Below, in pieces: positions 20,877 through 33,900 of a stretch of DNA of 64,000 nt. How positions within the stretch are numbered: position 1 is the stretch's first letter; the number at the start of each line of letters is the position of its first letter. The DNA lies in NCBI GenBank assembly GCA_030844895.1, contig CM061225.1:99735188-99799187 (forward strand), given 5' to 3'. A model generated the notes under the pieces. That model did not search any database and was not told where the DNA came from. It was given only the letters and a program-made list of their open reading frames with translations. The DNA comes from Ambrosia x helenae. Lineage: Eukaryota > Streptophyta > Magnoliopsida > Asterales > Asteraceae. Made by a program: the position numbers and the translations under genes.

Positions 20877-23800
20877 TCTATACTACTATATAATGAGTTC
20901 TGGACGGGCAAGGAAGTCATTTTATAATCACCTATAAGGGTAAAATTGTAATTTTATTATATTAGCAAGACAATTTTAATGCAACTATTAAATAACTTTG
21001 TAGTAATTAAAAACAATAATTAACTTATGCTTTTTATTTTAATTAATTTAATTTTAATATAAGTTATATAAATACATCTCTTGTGGTTAAAATAGTAATT
21101 TGACAACAAAACAAGTTTTAACCCTATATGTACAACCACTTACAGCATCCTAGGAATAAGACGCGTCTCTTCATCACCCATATTTTTGTCTTTTCAACTT
21201 CCCTCACTCTCGAGACCAATTGAATGGGATTCAAATCAAAATTCAAAGTGGGGCGAATCTCAATCGATCGTGAATTGAAGATGTAATTACCCTCACATTG
21301 AAGACATGAATTTAATCGGCCCATTCATTTTAATCGTTCGTTGTTCTTATTCTTCCGAAACCTGCACACTTCGATTTTGATCGTCTTTCTTCCTCTTCTT
21401 CTTTCAAACTTACGAACTTCAATTCAATCCTTATTGGTGTGTAATCATTCAGAAAGTGTTGAGGGAGGCCATGGGAGGATAGATTGGTACACGACAAGCT
21501 TGAATCAAGTTACAGGTTACTTACTTCCGTTGTTTTTTAATCATGTTTTTATTTTAAGCTATTGTTAGGATTTTCACCTCGATCAATATACTTTGTAATA
21601 TATGTCGAAATATTGCTTTTGTTGTTTTTTTATGTGGCTTGGTATGGGTATTAATACTCTGTACACGGTGCCCTAATTGCTTGCACAATATGATATGTTT
21701 TTTTATAGTTTGTGTAACATTTGTTATCTATTAGCCTTTGATTTTGATGAGTTTTTTCTTCAGGTGTTTCACTTCAATATTGAGGAGAACATGAGGGGTC
21801 AGTTTCTCAAGGGATGCATCTATGTTGTTATGGTTTCCTTAAGTTTCTTCAACTCAAATGTGCTTTAAATTGTTTATTTCTATGTTTGTTGTTTCATTTA
21901 AGTTTCTTTAACTCAAATATGCGTTAAAATGTTTCTTTCTCTGTTTTTGTGTGTGCATAGTTAATGAATCACCATGTATGAAGAATTTGAAATATAGATG
22001 GACCAGTGTCCATGAGAATTTATAGAGGATAAAAAAGGAATGTGACATTTTGACAACATTATCAATCTTTATAGTCTTACTCAAGGAGGTTTCTAAGCAG
22101 AAAGAGTATATATAACACAAATGCTTGGTAAGATGGGATCCTTTTGTCCCAAAAGAGATCCAAGCTTTGATTGGCCACGGTAGTTCAAGTATTTAAGAAA
22201 GGTGCTTGATTGTTAGCCCAAGACCTAGAGTACTTTTATAGTTAAAGTAAATAGGTAAGGGAGCTTGTATATCACATTATTGACAACTAACCTGAGACAT
22301 GTGGGATGTGCTATTAAGGGAGTGGTTGTTTTTAATTTATGTGGATTGGAAAAAGGTGAGCCTTTTGCTTAATATTAACTGTTGTAATTGCATTTCCGAT
22401 GTGGATATGAAGCTCCTCTCAAGTAATTTACATCAATATTTTTATCATGATGAGCTCTAATCAGCGTTCTAAACGTGATCTAATGTTGTAACATATGTGA
22501 TCAACAAAAAATAATTTCTTTTAATGACTCGAACTTTATAACATTTTGTAATGAACTTAAAAAGAATATAAATTTCGTGCAGCACCCACTAAATTACAAC
22601 TCATGAAATTGTAAATACATATATTACATATCATATTATCATCAAAAAAGTAGTTCTGATGGTTAAACACTTTTGCTTTTATTATTTTGTACAAAATGAA
22701 GTGAGTGATGGCTTATTTGTTTGACTGCTGGCATTTGACACCTCCCACAAAGAAGTTTCATAAAAAAATCCTCCTTATTCATGCATTGATTTACACTTTG
22801 CTTCCTAAGCTTGAAATTGTAATGTTCATTTGATTTGCTTAGTAGGTCATCATTCATCTATAGATTTTGTGGCGAATCACATGTTTTTTCCCCTGGTTAT
22901 CAACCTACTTCAAGTCACTGGTTCCTCTTCACAAAATCCGTGTGAAACCTTTGAATTTACTTGATTGTGTTCAGGTAGATAAAACCTTTCCATTCGCTAA
23001 ATTTGTGTTTCAGTTGGTTTGGTTAAATTTTTTCTTTCTGTTCCACTAAATTGCTTGTTCTTTTTGCTGAATCTACTTGTTATATTCGGAACTTGAGGTT
23101 AACAAATTATCGCTGCTTGGTAAACTTTTTGACGGTCTGTACTTGGAAAGAAAACATAAACAACAAGCCTTTGTAAAAAAATCCCACCTAAAAGGATAAT
23201 GATAAAAAAGAGTAGGTGGGAGATAATCCTATATTATCACCAACCTTTTGTAAGCAAAACAGGTTAAAGTGACCACTCTGCTTATATTCATGTTGTAGCG
23301 TATCATATGCATAGAGTTATGCTATATGTGTATTTATAGAATCAAAGGGTAGTCATATGCAATTAAGATAATATTTGCTCATATTCAGTAGACATTGGTT
23401 GGTGGCTAAACATATACAAAATGTGAATGGGTGGCTGCGTCATAAAAAAAAGAAGGTATTACATGTTGTCTATCTGCTTATATTATGAACTATATGAATT
23501 TTGAAAAACGAAACAATTTTCAAAGACAGAAACGTCTCCATATACAAGGCGGTTGAAGAGATAAAGGTAACGACATATGAATGGATATTGATCTGACCAA
23601 GAATCACAAGTCTAACTTGGGAGGAATGGCGACCTTTTGATTCATTATAGCAACTTGCCATGTTGCACTGGATGTTTTGATGGAATAAAGTTGTTGCCAT
23701 TCCAAAAACAAATTTTATTGAATTTCTAATGCCTATTGTGCAACTTCTTAATTTTCTTACTATTGCACTTTTGTTTTCCCTTTTTTTGGTCTTGGGCATG

Positions 23801-24323
23801 AGCCTTTTTTTCCGCCTTGTGCTTAGGAAACATAGATCCCTTATAGTCTTGTGACTATTATCGTAACACTAGAGGGTAAAGTTAATTGATGTCAATCAGT
23901 CGATGTATGCTTAAGTTATATGATGAGAGATGGCATATGGCTAAAAAAACATACATTTGAATGTTATTGTTGCTTATGCGTATTATTAACATGATCATAT
24001 GGGTGCTTTAATAGTTAGTTTAGGTGATGCATGAACTGCAACTAAAATACACACTTCTTTAAAAGACATGAATTCGGAAATAAAGTTTTTGTCAAGAGGA
24101 GTCTAGAAACGAGCAACAATGAGTACAACTACAAATTATGTCATGTCTAGAAATGATCAACAACATCTACAAATTATGTTACAACTCATATTCTTATGCA
24201 TGTATAACTGTTATAACATCTGTTACACCCTGAAACAACATATTATGCATCCTCAATCTGACAACCAAATTAAAACACCCGCAAACCTAGCTAACCCCGC
24301 CGCAACGCACGGGTTCCTGCTAG
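20877..24323 (+). mobile_element. 3.4-kb Helitron, CCGCCGC-hairpin family, with exon-like cargo
   Basis: The 5' end is TCTATACTACTATATAATGA at 20877, preceded by A. The 3' end has CCCGCCGCAACGCACGGG (about 24296-24314) followed by TTCCTGCTAG ending at 24323 and then T. The interior is less A+T-rich than its flanks and contains exon-like blocks bordered by AG/GT. Examples are about 21340-21515 (donor at about 21515), 21775-21850 (after TTCTTCAG) and 22865-22975. None gave a protein that I recognise, and several frames are broken. This fits host gene fragments captured by a Helitron. A TAGATAGATACATACATAGATA microsatellite sits just past the 3' end. Confidence 0.7.
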
Positions 24324-24923
24324 TTATAATAGATAGATAGATACATACATAGATAATAATTATTATATATAATAATAACAGATATTCAACATTAATTATC
24401 TTCTTTCTTTCGTGGTAGTGTCAAGTGTGGATAAAACTACAAGGTAGTTAGAGTCTATGATCTAAAAACCAAAGCATGTTTAAGATGCATTTTAAAGTTG
24501 GGCTGGATGACTTTCAACACAATGGCCCAAACCCAAACTCTCACAAAATGTTTGCAAGTTTATTTAAATTTATAAATCATGAACGTTATCATCAAATGTG
24601 TTTTAAAAAAGGACATAACTTACACGCAATAGAAACATTTATTGGATTAAATTTCTTCGATATGAAAAGAATTATGGTCAATCTTGGTGGCCCTTTCATG
24701 GATGAGTGTATGTTTTGGTAGCAAACTCAATTTTATAACGATAAAGACGTACATAATAAGATGTTTATCCAAAAATAGAAAACATTAAATTATTGGTTAT
24801 CATCCATCATATCGCGTGTTGAGATTACGCTCTTACTACTTTCCTACAAAATCTTTTCCAAGATTTTAACATTGCTATAATTATTGGCATTATACTCAAA
24901 GCATAATAATAATAATAATAATA

Positions 24924-24974
<51 letters not shown>

Positions 24975-26170
24975 GTTGTTGTTGTTGTTGTTGTTTGCGT
25001 TTGTGTGAACATACACGTTTGAAATGTCACGAAAGTTCAAGATATATGAAGCATCCATTTTTTCCCCATTTATCAGTATAATGCATTTAAAAACGAAGAT
25101 CTTCCGAGTGTCTATTGAGTCTTCACGCTCAAAATCGCTTTTAATCCAACTCTAACCATCATTAGAGTGTGGAATTTAATTAAATAAATTAAGTAATAAT
25201 GTGCATACTAGATCAAACATAGGAGTCAAAATACATGACATATTCTTTAACGAGAACCCCTCCTAGATTCTCTTGGTGCACACATCTAGATGATGCGTCA
25301 TTACCCATTCAGCACACCACCACATGTAATGTCCTCCTTGCCATCTTGAATGGACTTGTTAATAATTTTAGGGACATCAAGTCATTCTAGTTTAGTTGGA
25401 TTCATTTAATATCAAAGTGAAATTTGAACAAACCTTATAGGAGCTAGAAGTTGGAGAGTGCACGCTCGTTTCAAGACTATTTTGATTTAGACACGTATGA
25501 AACTTGAGGAGTTTTAGGGCGGCGAAGCCTCTATACCATGGGGTTTCAAAGGGGTATCACACATGACATGATTCTTGCTTTGGTGAAAAGTCATTGAAAG
25601 TTGTTTCGAATTCGTATTGTTGATGAAAAACGCATGAAAAGTAATCATTAGTGGTAATTGATCCTCAATGGTAATTAGTTAATAGTGGTAATTGGTCAAC
25701 AGTGAAAACAGGTAATCCGTAGTAAGTAGTGACTGAGAGTCTAAGGTCAAAAGTAACAAGACTCATAAGGGGCAATTGTGAGCGGTAACAACTAAGGGCA
25801 TTAACAAACGTTATCAACGGTAAGTGTGCATCAATTGTAAGTGTGAATCATCAACAACTTAGGCGATTAGCAGTAACTAGGTCACAACTAACAGACCAAT
25901 CATAAGTATTAAGCAATAACCGAGTCAACTTTATGCCTATCAACGCTTCTAACCACCAACCGACTTCATAATTTGTTGTGTCGTTTAGCAAGAAATTGTG
26001 ATGATACATATCCGTTCTTGTTTTCCTCCTATAGAATTTTTCAAACATAAAACATATCCGTTCTTGTTTTCTCCTTGAATTATGCTATTGTAGACTTTGA
26101 TAGTATTGTCAACTTGCTTCATTTTAAGGTATTTGATACACGATTTAGAGAGTTATCCAGGAAATTTTCA
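24324..26170. other. Intergenic with a TTA/TTG microsatellite
   Basis: An AAT/TTA/TTG trinucleotide array occupies about 24904-24993. An 81-codon ORF at 24476-24721 (+) starts with ATG and has no domain that I recognise. About 25620-25860 contains repeated GGTAATTGGT/AGTGGTAATT phrases, a degenerate tandem. No gene is called. Confidence 0.4.
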
Positions 26171-26815
26171 AACTATGGGTATGTTTGGCAATGAGCTTTT
26201 AAGAGTTTTTAAGAGTTTCAAGCTTCAAGCTTTTAAGAAAAAACTACTTGTAGCCTAGTTGGTTGAGGGCCTAAAGTTTCCTATGGGAGACTTGGGTTCA
26301 TTCCCACTAGCTACATTAGGAGGACATTGGTGGAGGGGAAATGAGGGATGACCCGGCCATTGGCTTGGGTTCGAGTCCTGATCCCGACCGGTTTTACCGA
26401 TTATTTCACCGTCGTGCCTTCGGGCGGGTGAGTGGTCGGGTTTTCCCGGGAATTGGTGGCAATTGGTGGCCCGGGTACTCTCGAGTACCTGATTCGCCAA
26501 AAGGGTGCCCGAGAGTGCTCGGAATTGATTCGTTGGCCGTTAAAAAAAAGTAGCTTTTAAGAAAAAACTCTACTAGCTACAAGCTTTTAATTAGTAAATG
26601 ACACAAATACCCATTTTATTTTAAAAATAAAATAAAAACCTTCTTTACAAGTTTTTAATTATGCTCATTTTGGTCATTTTATACATTTTATTAAAAGCTT
26701 CAGCTACTCTGCCAAACACCAAAATATATTTAAAAAGCTTTCGACTACCAGCTTTCAGCTACCAGCTTCCAGCTACCAGCCTCCATCTAATTTTGCCAAA
26801 CATACCCATAAAGAT
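26168..26815. mobile_element. TIR element with TATGGGTATGTTTGGCAA ends, interrupted by a SINE
   Basis: Inverted ends TATGGGTATGTTTGGCAA (left, about 26174) and TTGCCAAACATACCCATA (right, about 26794-26811) enclose sequence rich in AGCTTTTAAG and CAGCTTTCAGCTACCAGC repeats. This is typical of the GTTTGGCAA MITE superfamily. I could not establish a target duplication, so the superfamily (hAT or other) is uncertain. A SINE lies inside at 26246-26551. Confidence 0.6.
26246..26551 (+). mobile_element. tRNA-derived SINE
   Basis: A box-like TAGCCTAGTTGG is at about 26251-26262 and a B box-like GGTTCATTCCC at about 26295, the internal RNA polymerase III promoter of tRNA-derived SINEs. The 3' end is a short A-run. 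A perfect 18-bp target duplication AGCTTTTAAGAAAAAACT flanks it (26228-26245 and 26552-26569), as expected for LINE-mediated insertion. It is non-coding; the ORFs on both strands are fortuitous. Confidence 0.85.
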
Positions 26816-26911
26816 AGATATCTCACCACATTACCTTAATTTACACTAACTACAATTCCTTAGTTTCACACCATGGGAACTTTATATATATCTATCTTTG
26901 TTGTCAACTTA

Positions 26912-27114
26912 GGGGCTGTTTGGTTGATTAAGTGCTGAATCATTAAGATGATCTGAATGGTTAAGAGGCTCTGAATGGTTAAGAGCTGAATCATTCAGCA
27001 TCTCTTATTAGCTTAATGGTTCAGCACTTAATCATTCCATTCAGATGCTGAAACAAACAGTCTGAATGCTGAATGATTCAGACCTGAATGATTAAGAGGC
27101 TACCAAACAGCCCC
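26912..27114. mobile_element. Tourist-like MITE (PIF/Harbinger)
   Basis: A 203-bp element with terminal inverted repeats GGGGCTGTTTGGT / ACCAAACAGCCCC and the 3-bp duplication TTA (26909-26911 and 27115-27117). The interior is made of CTGAATGATTCAG/TTAAGAGGC repeats and is largely palindromic. No coding capacity. Confidence 0.85.
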
Positions 27115-27117
27115 TTA

Positions 27118-27598
27118 CGCTTACAGCCTTTAAGTTGCGGTATCACAAACTCACAATAGAGGTTTAAAAAGGATTCCCTTCTTAAAGTTTCAAAATTGCA
27201 TTCTAGTACTGCTACAAACAATTGACACTCAATCAACATAAACTTGAGAAAACACATAATATCTATCCTCTATGTGATGATCATACAACAAAGGTAAAGA
27301 TCAAAAAATATATATATCGTATTCCTAAATTTGTTTTCTTTTAATAGGTCCTAATTCCTATGCAAAAGAAATTCTTGAGTTAACTAAAGCCAAGGAAAAT
27401 CAAATAAAATTTTGATCATGGTAACTTAAAAAGCAAAGCTCATGTGTGGGTTATGTTTGATTCCCATGAACCTGATTCTTGAACTCAACGTATTCCCGTT
27501 ACAATGAATCGATGCATACACCCCCATTCATCGTCTTCATAAGGACAAAAGGTTTCTTTGGTTCGTCCAAAAAACTTAGATACGATCCGTATCAAAAT

Positions 27599-27645
<47 letters not shown>

Positions 27646-28694
27646 TTATTGATTTTCCCTCCTTGATTAATATAGACAACAAAACAATGGAAAACACGAT
27701 TATATCATTGCATATCATTCGACTATTATAAAAAAACAAAGTAGATATATCTGTCGATTTTGACTTTTGACAATTGCATTAGATCCTCAAAATAAGTTTT
27801 TGAAAAACAAGAAAATCCATAGGATACAACGATGTTGATCAAGTAGAAGCTAAAATTGAATGTTCTAAGCATATATGTAGCTTTCGTCGACGTTGGTGAG
27901 TGGTCCTAAATAGATAATCATAGAAGTTCTAATCAAGCACGAGTCTTTCCTATAAATTAACCCTAATAAAAAACAACACATGCATGAACAAGGGAATCTT
28001 GGTGCTTGGGGATCACCGAAAGTTTACTTTCAAATGTGTATCTCTAATTTATTTAATTTCTTTCCAAGAAATATAATGCTGCAAATGTTTGTTTAAAACA
28101 AATTGGAATATATTTAGAATAAATGTAGATCATGAGTTCTAATCTTGATGCTTATGAGCGTTGTTAAATATTAATTATCATAATTCGTTAACAACTAGCT
28201 TTTAGGATGGCAATGACGAAGAAAATAATTAAAACACCAAATTCATGAACCCAAGGCAACCTTCTAGAATTCAAAGTTTCAAACAAACATTCAAAATTTC
28301 AATTTTTCTACTTTTAAGAGAAAACAATCGAACATCAATAATACCTGACCCTAGCCAAACTTAAACTCTTAAGTCTTAAACCTAATTAACATGAGTAAAC
28401 TCATACTTAAAGAAAATCACTTAATCACTCTAAGGTATTTAGGAATCAAATTCAACATGATTAATGACAAGAAGTTAAAAAAACAAAAAATATCATAATA
28501 TAGCTCAATTCCGACCGGTTAAAACCCGAAACCCCCTTAATTTCGATCGATCATGTTGTTGCTTTGTGCTTACTATTACTTTGCTTGTCTTCATATTCTT
28601 TTGTCCTTTTGTTTAGTTTCCCACTCCTCCCTATGCCCACTTTTTTAATTTAGTTTAAACTTTAGGTTTGACTTATTTTTATCTATATATCTTA
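27118..28694. other. Intergenic with a (TA)n run
   Basis: A (TA)n microsatellite lies at about 27599-27640. The remainder is A+T-rich and holds no gene or element that I can identify. Confidence 0.45.
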
Positions 28695-28899
28695 CTAGTT
28701 TTTATCCCGGGAGCGTCCCGGGTTGAAATATATAATATAACATAATAAAATATATTATTATTATTATTATTTTAAAAAAATCTCTGCCATAAGTTATCAT
28801 ATTCAAATATAAAAAAAAAACGAATTTCTACGCCGGGTATAAATCTAGTGTCATTACAAATGAATTCGGAAGTTTGTAATCGATCATTATAAAAAGAAC

Positions 28900-29340
28900 T
28901 GTAAGGCCCCGAAACCCGGGAACCAAATTTGTTGGTAATTAGACAAGCACACATAGTTCTAGACTAAAATGTCCCCAATACGCAGCGGAATAATTAAACA
29001 AAGTATGACTAAAACGTCAAAGTACGAAAACAACCAAAGAGTACTAATTCATTGAAAACACGAAAAATGCCAAAACACTAAAAGATATCGGGTAACCGCT
29101 ACCAATGCCAAAGAGCCACCATTGTTCAAACCTTCTTCTTACCTGAAATACATGCTAAAAACGTCAGCTACGCTGAGCGAGTTCTATAGTAATCACTTTA
29201 AGGTTTTACCCCAAAATAGTTTTCGTAGACATCATTGTAAAACTAGTTTTTTTTTTCCACATCCAACTCCAACAATTCATCACCAACTTCAAAACCATCA
29301 TTAGAACTCATTGTAAACGTCTTTAAAAACATAGTTTAAG

Positions 29341-29377
<37 letters not shown>

Positions 29378-30911
29378 GGGAAGTATGCATAACATCGTCT
29401 TTAACATCATTTGCCCAAAAGGGCTTCGTCACCCGCATTTACCCTCGTCAGGGTCGTCTCCCACATAATTACCCCGAAGGGTTTCGTCTCCCACATCATG
29501 GTATGTCGTATCACAAAGACAACGACAAGGAAAAAAATAACGCATACCCATATCAACATCAAAACATCTTAATACACACGTGTAGGCACATATCTGTTTG
29601 TCAAACATTTAACACATAATAAAAACATGTACGCCTACCGCCTTTCATAATTAAAACAATTATGCAAGTATTTCAGCCCATAATAGTTAAAAAGAGCGTA
29701 AGAAAAATGGGCGATAGAACTCACCTCAATAAAGTGCACGAACCACTAAAGCTAGAAAACGAGCAAAGATGCGAATCTTAGAATGGCTTCAACAACCTAC
29801 ACGTTTCCGATTCAAATTATAAATCCTACTCACTTTTTGTCAAACTTTCCTAGTATAATTTACCAAGCCAAAGCTTGAATAACACCATTTACGCTCACCA
29901 AGAGCATGAAACCACATTCCCAATTTCACTACTCATGCGTCACCATTACCATGCTCACCATATACACATAGGTTATCCCTTTCCTTCTTTTTTTTTTTTT
30001 TTTTTTTGAAACATCACAGTATGCTTCTCATTCCATAATTTACCACCCCAACTTAAATTGTTTTTATGCCACCAAAATACATAACCCATGCACATGACCC
30101 ATCATGAATCCACACCAACATCTACGTACTGAAACTACATGTACAAAGATGATCGACTTGTCAAGAACGTGTCGAGTGATGAGTCGAAACCAAGCGGACT
30201 ACCGATGCGAGTGATAACCGAATACGAGCGTGACCGAAATCCTAATAGAAAACCATGAAATCATGAGTTTAGATCACCCTTTTTCCATCGCATTCTGATC
30301 ACAAATCTAATCATTTAACGGTGCATCGTTTAGCCATAATCCCGCCGGTTTTTAGGTCCCGCTCATGGTCAAGCAAGATGGTCATCATCGTGGGGATGAT
30401 GATCATCACCATGACCGGTTCAACCATACTCGGGCTAACCCACTTGACACGACCTCTTTAGGCAACTTAAACCGACTCCATGACCTCGCTAAACAAATAG
30501 ATTCGAAAGGAGTAACATACCTGGTATGTGATTAGCGATCGTCCAAGAGTCCGATTACGCGTTCGGGCAGCGACGACGACCGTAGTAAGCCTAAAGGAAA
30601 TTGATTTAAGGTTTAACGCCTTATCAAACTATAATATTATCCTGGATTTAGATGAGAGAGTTACCTTGAATCCGTGGCGGACTTTCGAAACCTCCTTTTT
30701 CTTCTCAGATGCAGTCGTAGAGTTTGTTGCGATGAAGATGAAACTCACGAAGCTTGTGAGGTTGGTTATTTATGGATGAGGTTTTGACTAGAAGTTTCAA
30801 AACAACCCTCCAGGTTCCATAATGTGACAGTATGCTCCAAAGTTATTTATACACAAAGTTATTTAAACCCAAATTGTACAACAACACATTACGGGGATTC
30901 GGGGCGTTACA
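28900..30911 (-). repeat. 3' LTR of the chromovirus element
   Basis: 2012 bp, TG...CA ends. It contains an (ATA)n run at 29341-29377 and a T20 run ending at 30007. The coding strand is minus, so this left copy is the 3' LTR. The 60- to 88-codon ORFs inside (for example 29122-29304 and 30528-30779) recur in the other LTR and are not genes. Confidence 0.95.
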
Positions 30912-30916
30912 AGTCT

Positions 30917-30925
30917 ACCCCCCTT
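30917..30925 (-). other. Polypurine tract
   Basis: On the minus strand AAGGGGGG lies a few bases before the 3' LTR, the expected position for plus-strand DNA priming. It overlaps the gag-pol stop codon (TAA at 30926-30924). Confidence 0.75.
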
Positions 30926-33900
30926 AAAGGGTTTCGTCCCCGAAACCCACATCGCTGGTAAAGAACTGCGGATAGAACTCCCGCATCTCTGCTTCAGGCT
31001 CCCAAGTGGCCTCAGAACCCTTCATATGCTTCCATTGCACCTTAACCAAGGGAATAACTTTGTTTCTTAGGCGTTTTTCCGTTCGATCTAGTATCGCTTC
31101 CGGTTCTTCAATGTAGTTCAGTCTTTCATCTATCTCTATGTCATCTAGAGGTATATGTGCATTTTCGTTTGCTAAACACTTGCGCAAGTGGGAGACATGA
31201 AATGTAGAATGAATCCCTGCTAACTCATCTGGTAATTCCAATCGGTAAGCAACTTCACCAACGCGCGCCAAGATTCTAAACGGCCCAATATATCGTGGAC
31301 TCAACTTACCTCGCTTCCGAAACCTGATTATACCTTTCCATGGGGACACCTTAAGCATGACTCGGTCCCCAACATCAAACTCTATAGGTCGACGTCGTTT
31401 GTCAGCGTATGACTTTTGTCTATCTTGAGCGGCTTTCATACGTGCTTTAATCTGATCAAACTTTTCCGAAGTGGCCCTAACCACGTCTAGGCTTCCCATT
31501 TCTTTTTGTCCAATTTCTCCCCAACAAACAGGAGTCCTGCATCTTCGCCCATAGAGCATTTCGTATGGTGGCATTCCGATAGTTGTGTGATAACTATTGT
31601 TGTAAGAAAATTCTGCCAAAGGCAGATGGCTATCCCAACTCCCCCCAAAATCTATGATACATGCACGAAGCATGTCTTCAAGAGTTTGAATAGTTCTTTC
31701 TGACTGGCCATCTGTTTGTGGGTGATATGCTGTACTAATATGTAATTGTGTTCCCATTGCCTCATGAAATCGCTTCCAAAATTTTGACGTGAATCGGGTG
31801 TCTCTATCCGACACAATAGACACCGGTACCCCATGCCGCGCTACTATCTCGTTAACAAACAATTCTGACAACCTTTCAGACGTGTACGTCTCTCGGATCG
31901 GTAAAAAGTGAGCGCTCTTGGTTAGTCGATCCACAATTACCCATATAGTGTCGTGACCCCTTGCTGTCTTTGGTAATTTAGTGATAAAGTCCATCGTAAG
32001 GTGTTCCCATTTCCATTCGGGGATCTCTAATGGCTGAATCTTCCCATATGGTTTCTGATGCTCTGCTTTCACTTGAAGACACGTCAAACATTTACCTACA
32101 TATTGAGTTACATCATACTTCATCCCCGGCCACCAATAGTCTTTCTTTAGGTCTTGATACATCTTGGTAGCACCTGGATGAATTGAATACCTTGATTTAT
32201 GAGCTTCGTCGAGTATCTTCTCTCTAAACCCACCAAAAATGGGTACCCACAGGCGATTACTCCATAATCTAATTCCTTGGTCATTCTTAGTTAGCATTCC
32301 ATGTTGCCCAAATATTCGTTCGCCTTTCAACCTATCCTCACGTAGTGCCTCAGTCTGTGCTTCCTTCAACTGTGTCAAGAAGTCAGGAGTTACAACCAAT
32401 TGACACGACTTTACTCGAATGGGTGCATGCCTCTCCTTACGACTCAAAGCGTCAGCAACCACATTCGCTTTCCCGGGGTGATAAAGGATTTCACAATCAT
32501 AGTCTTTAATCAACTCAAGCCATCTCCGTTGTCTCATGTTTAACTCTTTTTGCTCGAAGAAGTATTTCAAACTCTTGTGGTCCGTATAGATGGTGCACTT
32601 GACGCCGTATAAATAATGTCTCCAAATTTTAAGTGCAAATACGACAGCCGCCAACTCCAAATCATGAGTGGGGTAGTTAACCTCATGAGTTTTCAATTGT
32701 CTCGAAGCGTAGGCAATAACCTTCCCACGCTGCATCAAAACACAACCCAAACCCTGATATGAAGCATCTGAATACACCACTAAGTCGCATGTTCCCTCTG
32801 GTAATGTCAACACTGGAGCTCGTGTCAACCTCTTCTTTAACTCCTGGAAAGCGGTGTCCTGCTCCGCACCCCACATGAATTTTGCCTCTTTCTTGGTCAA
32901 TCGTGTTAGTGGTGATGCAAGCTTGGAGAAATCTTGAATAAACCTTCTATAGTAACCCGCAAGACCTAGGAAGCTGCGAATCTCTGATGGAGTCTTAGGG
33001 GGGCTCCATCTCACTACTGCCTCAATCTTGGCGGGGTCCACCATAATCCCCTCGGAATTTATTACGTGCCCCAAAAACTGAACCTCGCGTAACCAAAAGG
33101 CACACTTGGAAAACTTGGCATAAAGCTTCTCCCTTCGTAGCGTGTCTAACACTTCTCGTAAGTGACCCGCATGATCATGTTCGCTTTTAGAGTATACCAA
33201 GATGTCATCGATGAACACAATCACAGACCGGTCTAACATCGGGCGACACACCCGATTCATCATATCCATGAATGCTGCAGGGGCATTTGTTAACCCGAAG
33301 GACATTACTAGAAACTCATAATGACCATATCGGGTACGGAACGCAGTCTTCGGGATATCTTCTTCCCTCACTCGTAACTGATGATAACCTGACCTCAAAT
33401 CGATTCGTGAAAACCACTTTGCGCCCTGAAGCTGATCAAATAAATCATCGATGCGCGGCAACGGATATTTGTTTTTCACCGTGAGCTTATTCAACTCTCG
33501 GTAATCAATGCACACACGCATGCTACCATCTTTCTTTTTCACGAACAACACCGGAGCACCCCACGGAGAGATGCTTGGTCGAATGAACCCTTTATCCAAA
33601 AGGTCCTGAAGCTGTTCCATCAACTCCTTCATTTCTGTTGGAGCCAAACGGTAAGGCGCTTTGGCAACTGGCTGAGCCCCTGGCTGTAAGTCAATTTGGA
33701 ACTCAATTTCCCGCTCTGGTGGCAATCCTGTCAAATCATCAGGAAAAACATCAGGATAGTCACGCGCCACGGGCACATCGGACAACTCCTTACGTTCCAC
33801 ATCGTCATCGGTGACATACGCCAAGTAAGCTCCACACCCGTGCCGTAACATCTTTTCCGCCTTCATCATAGAAATGATCCTTGGTAAAGAGCACACCTTA

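Noticed and set aside
24825..25081. Poly-Asn / poly-Tyr ORFs
   Set aside because: Translation of a trinucleotide microsatellite.
29341..29377. Regular short repeats considered as a CRISPR-like array
   Set aside because: It is an ATA microsatellite in an LTR; there are no repeat-spacer units anywhere in the window.
29122..30779. ORFs present in both LTRs (for example 29122-29304 and 30528-30779), considered as a duplicated gene
   Set aside because: They lie entirely inside the LTRs, duplicate with them and show no domain.
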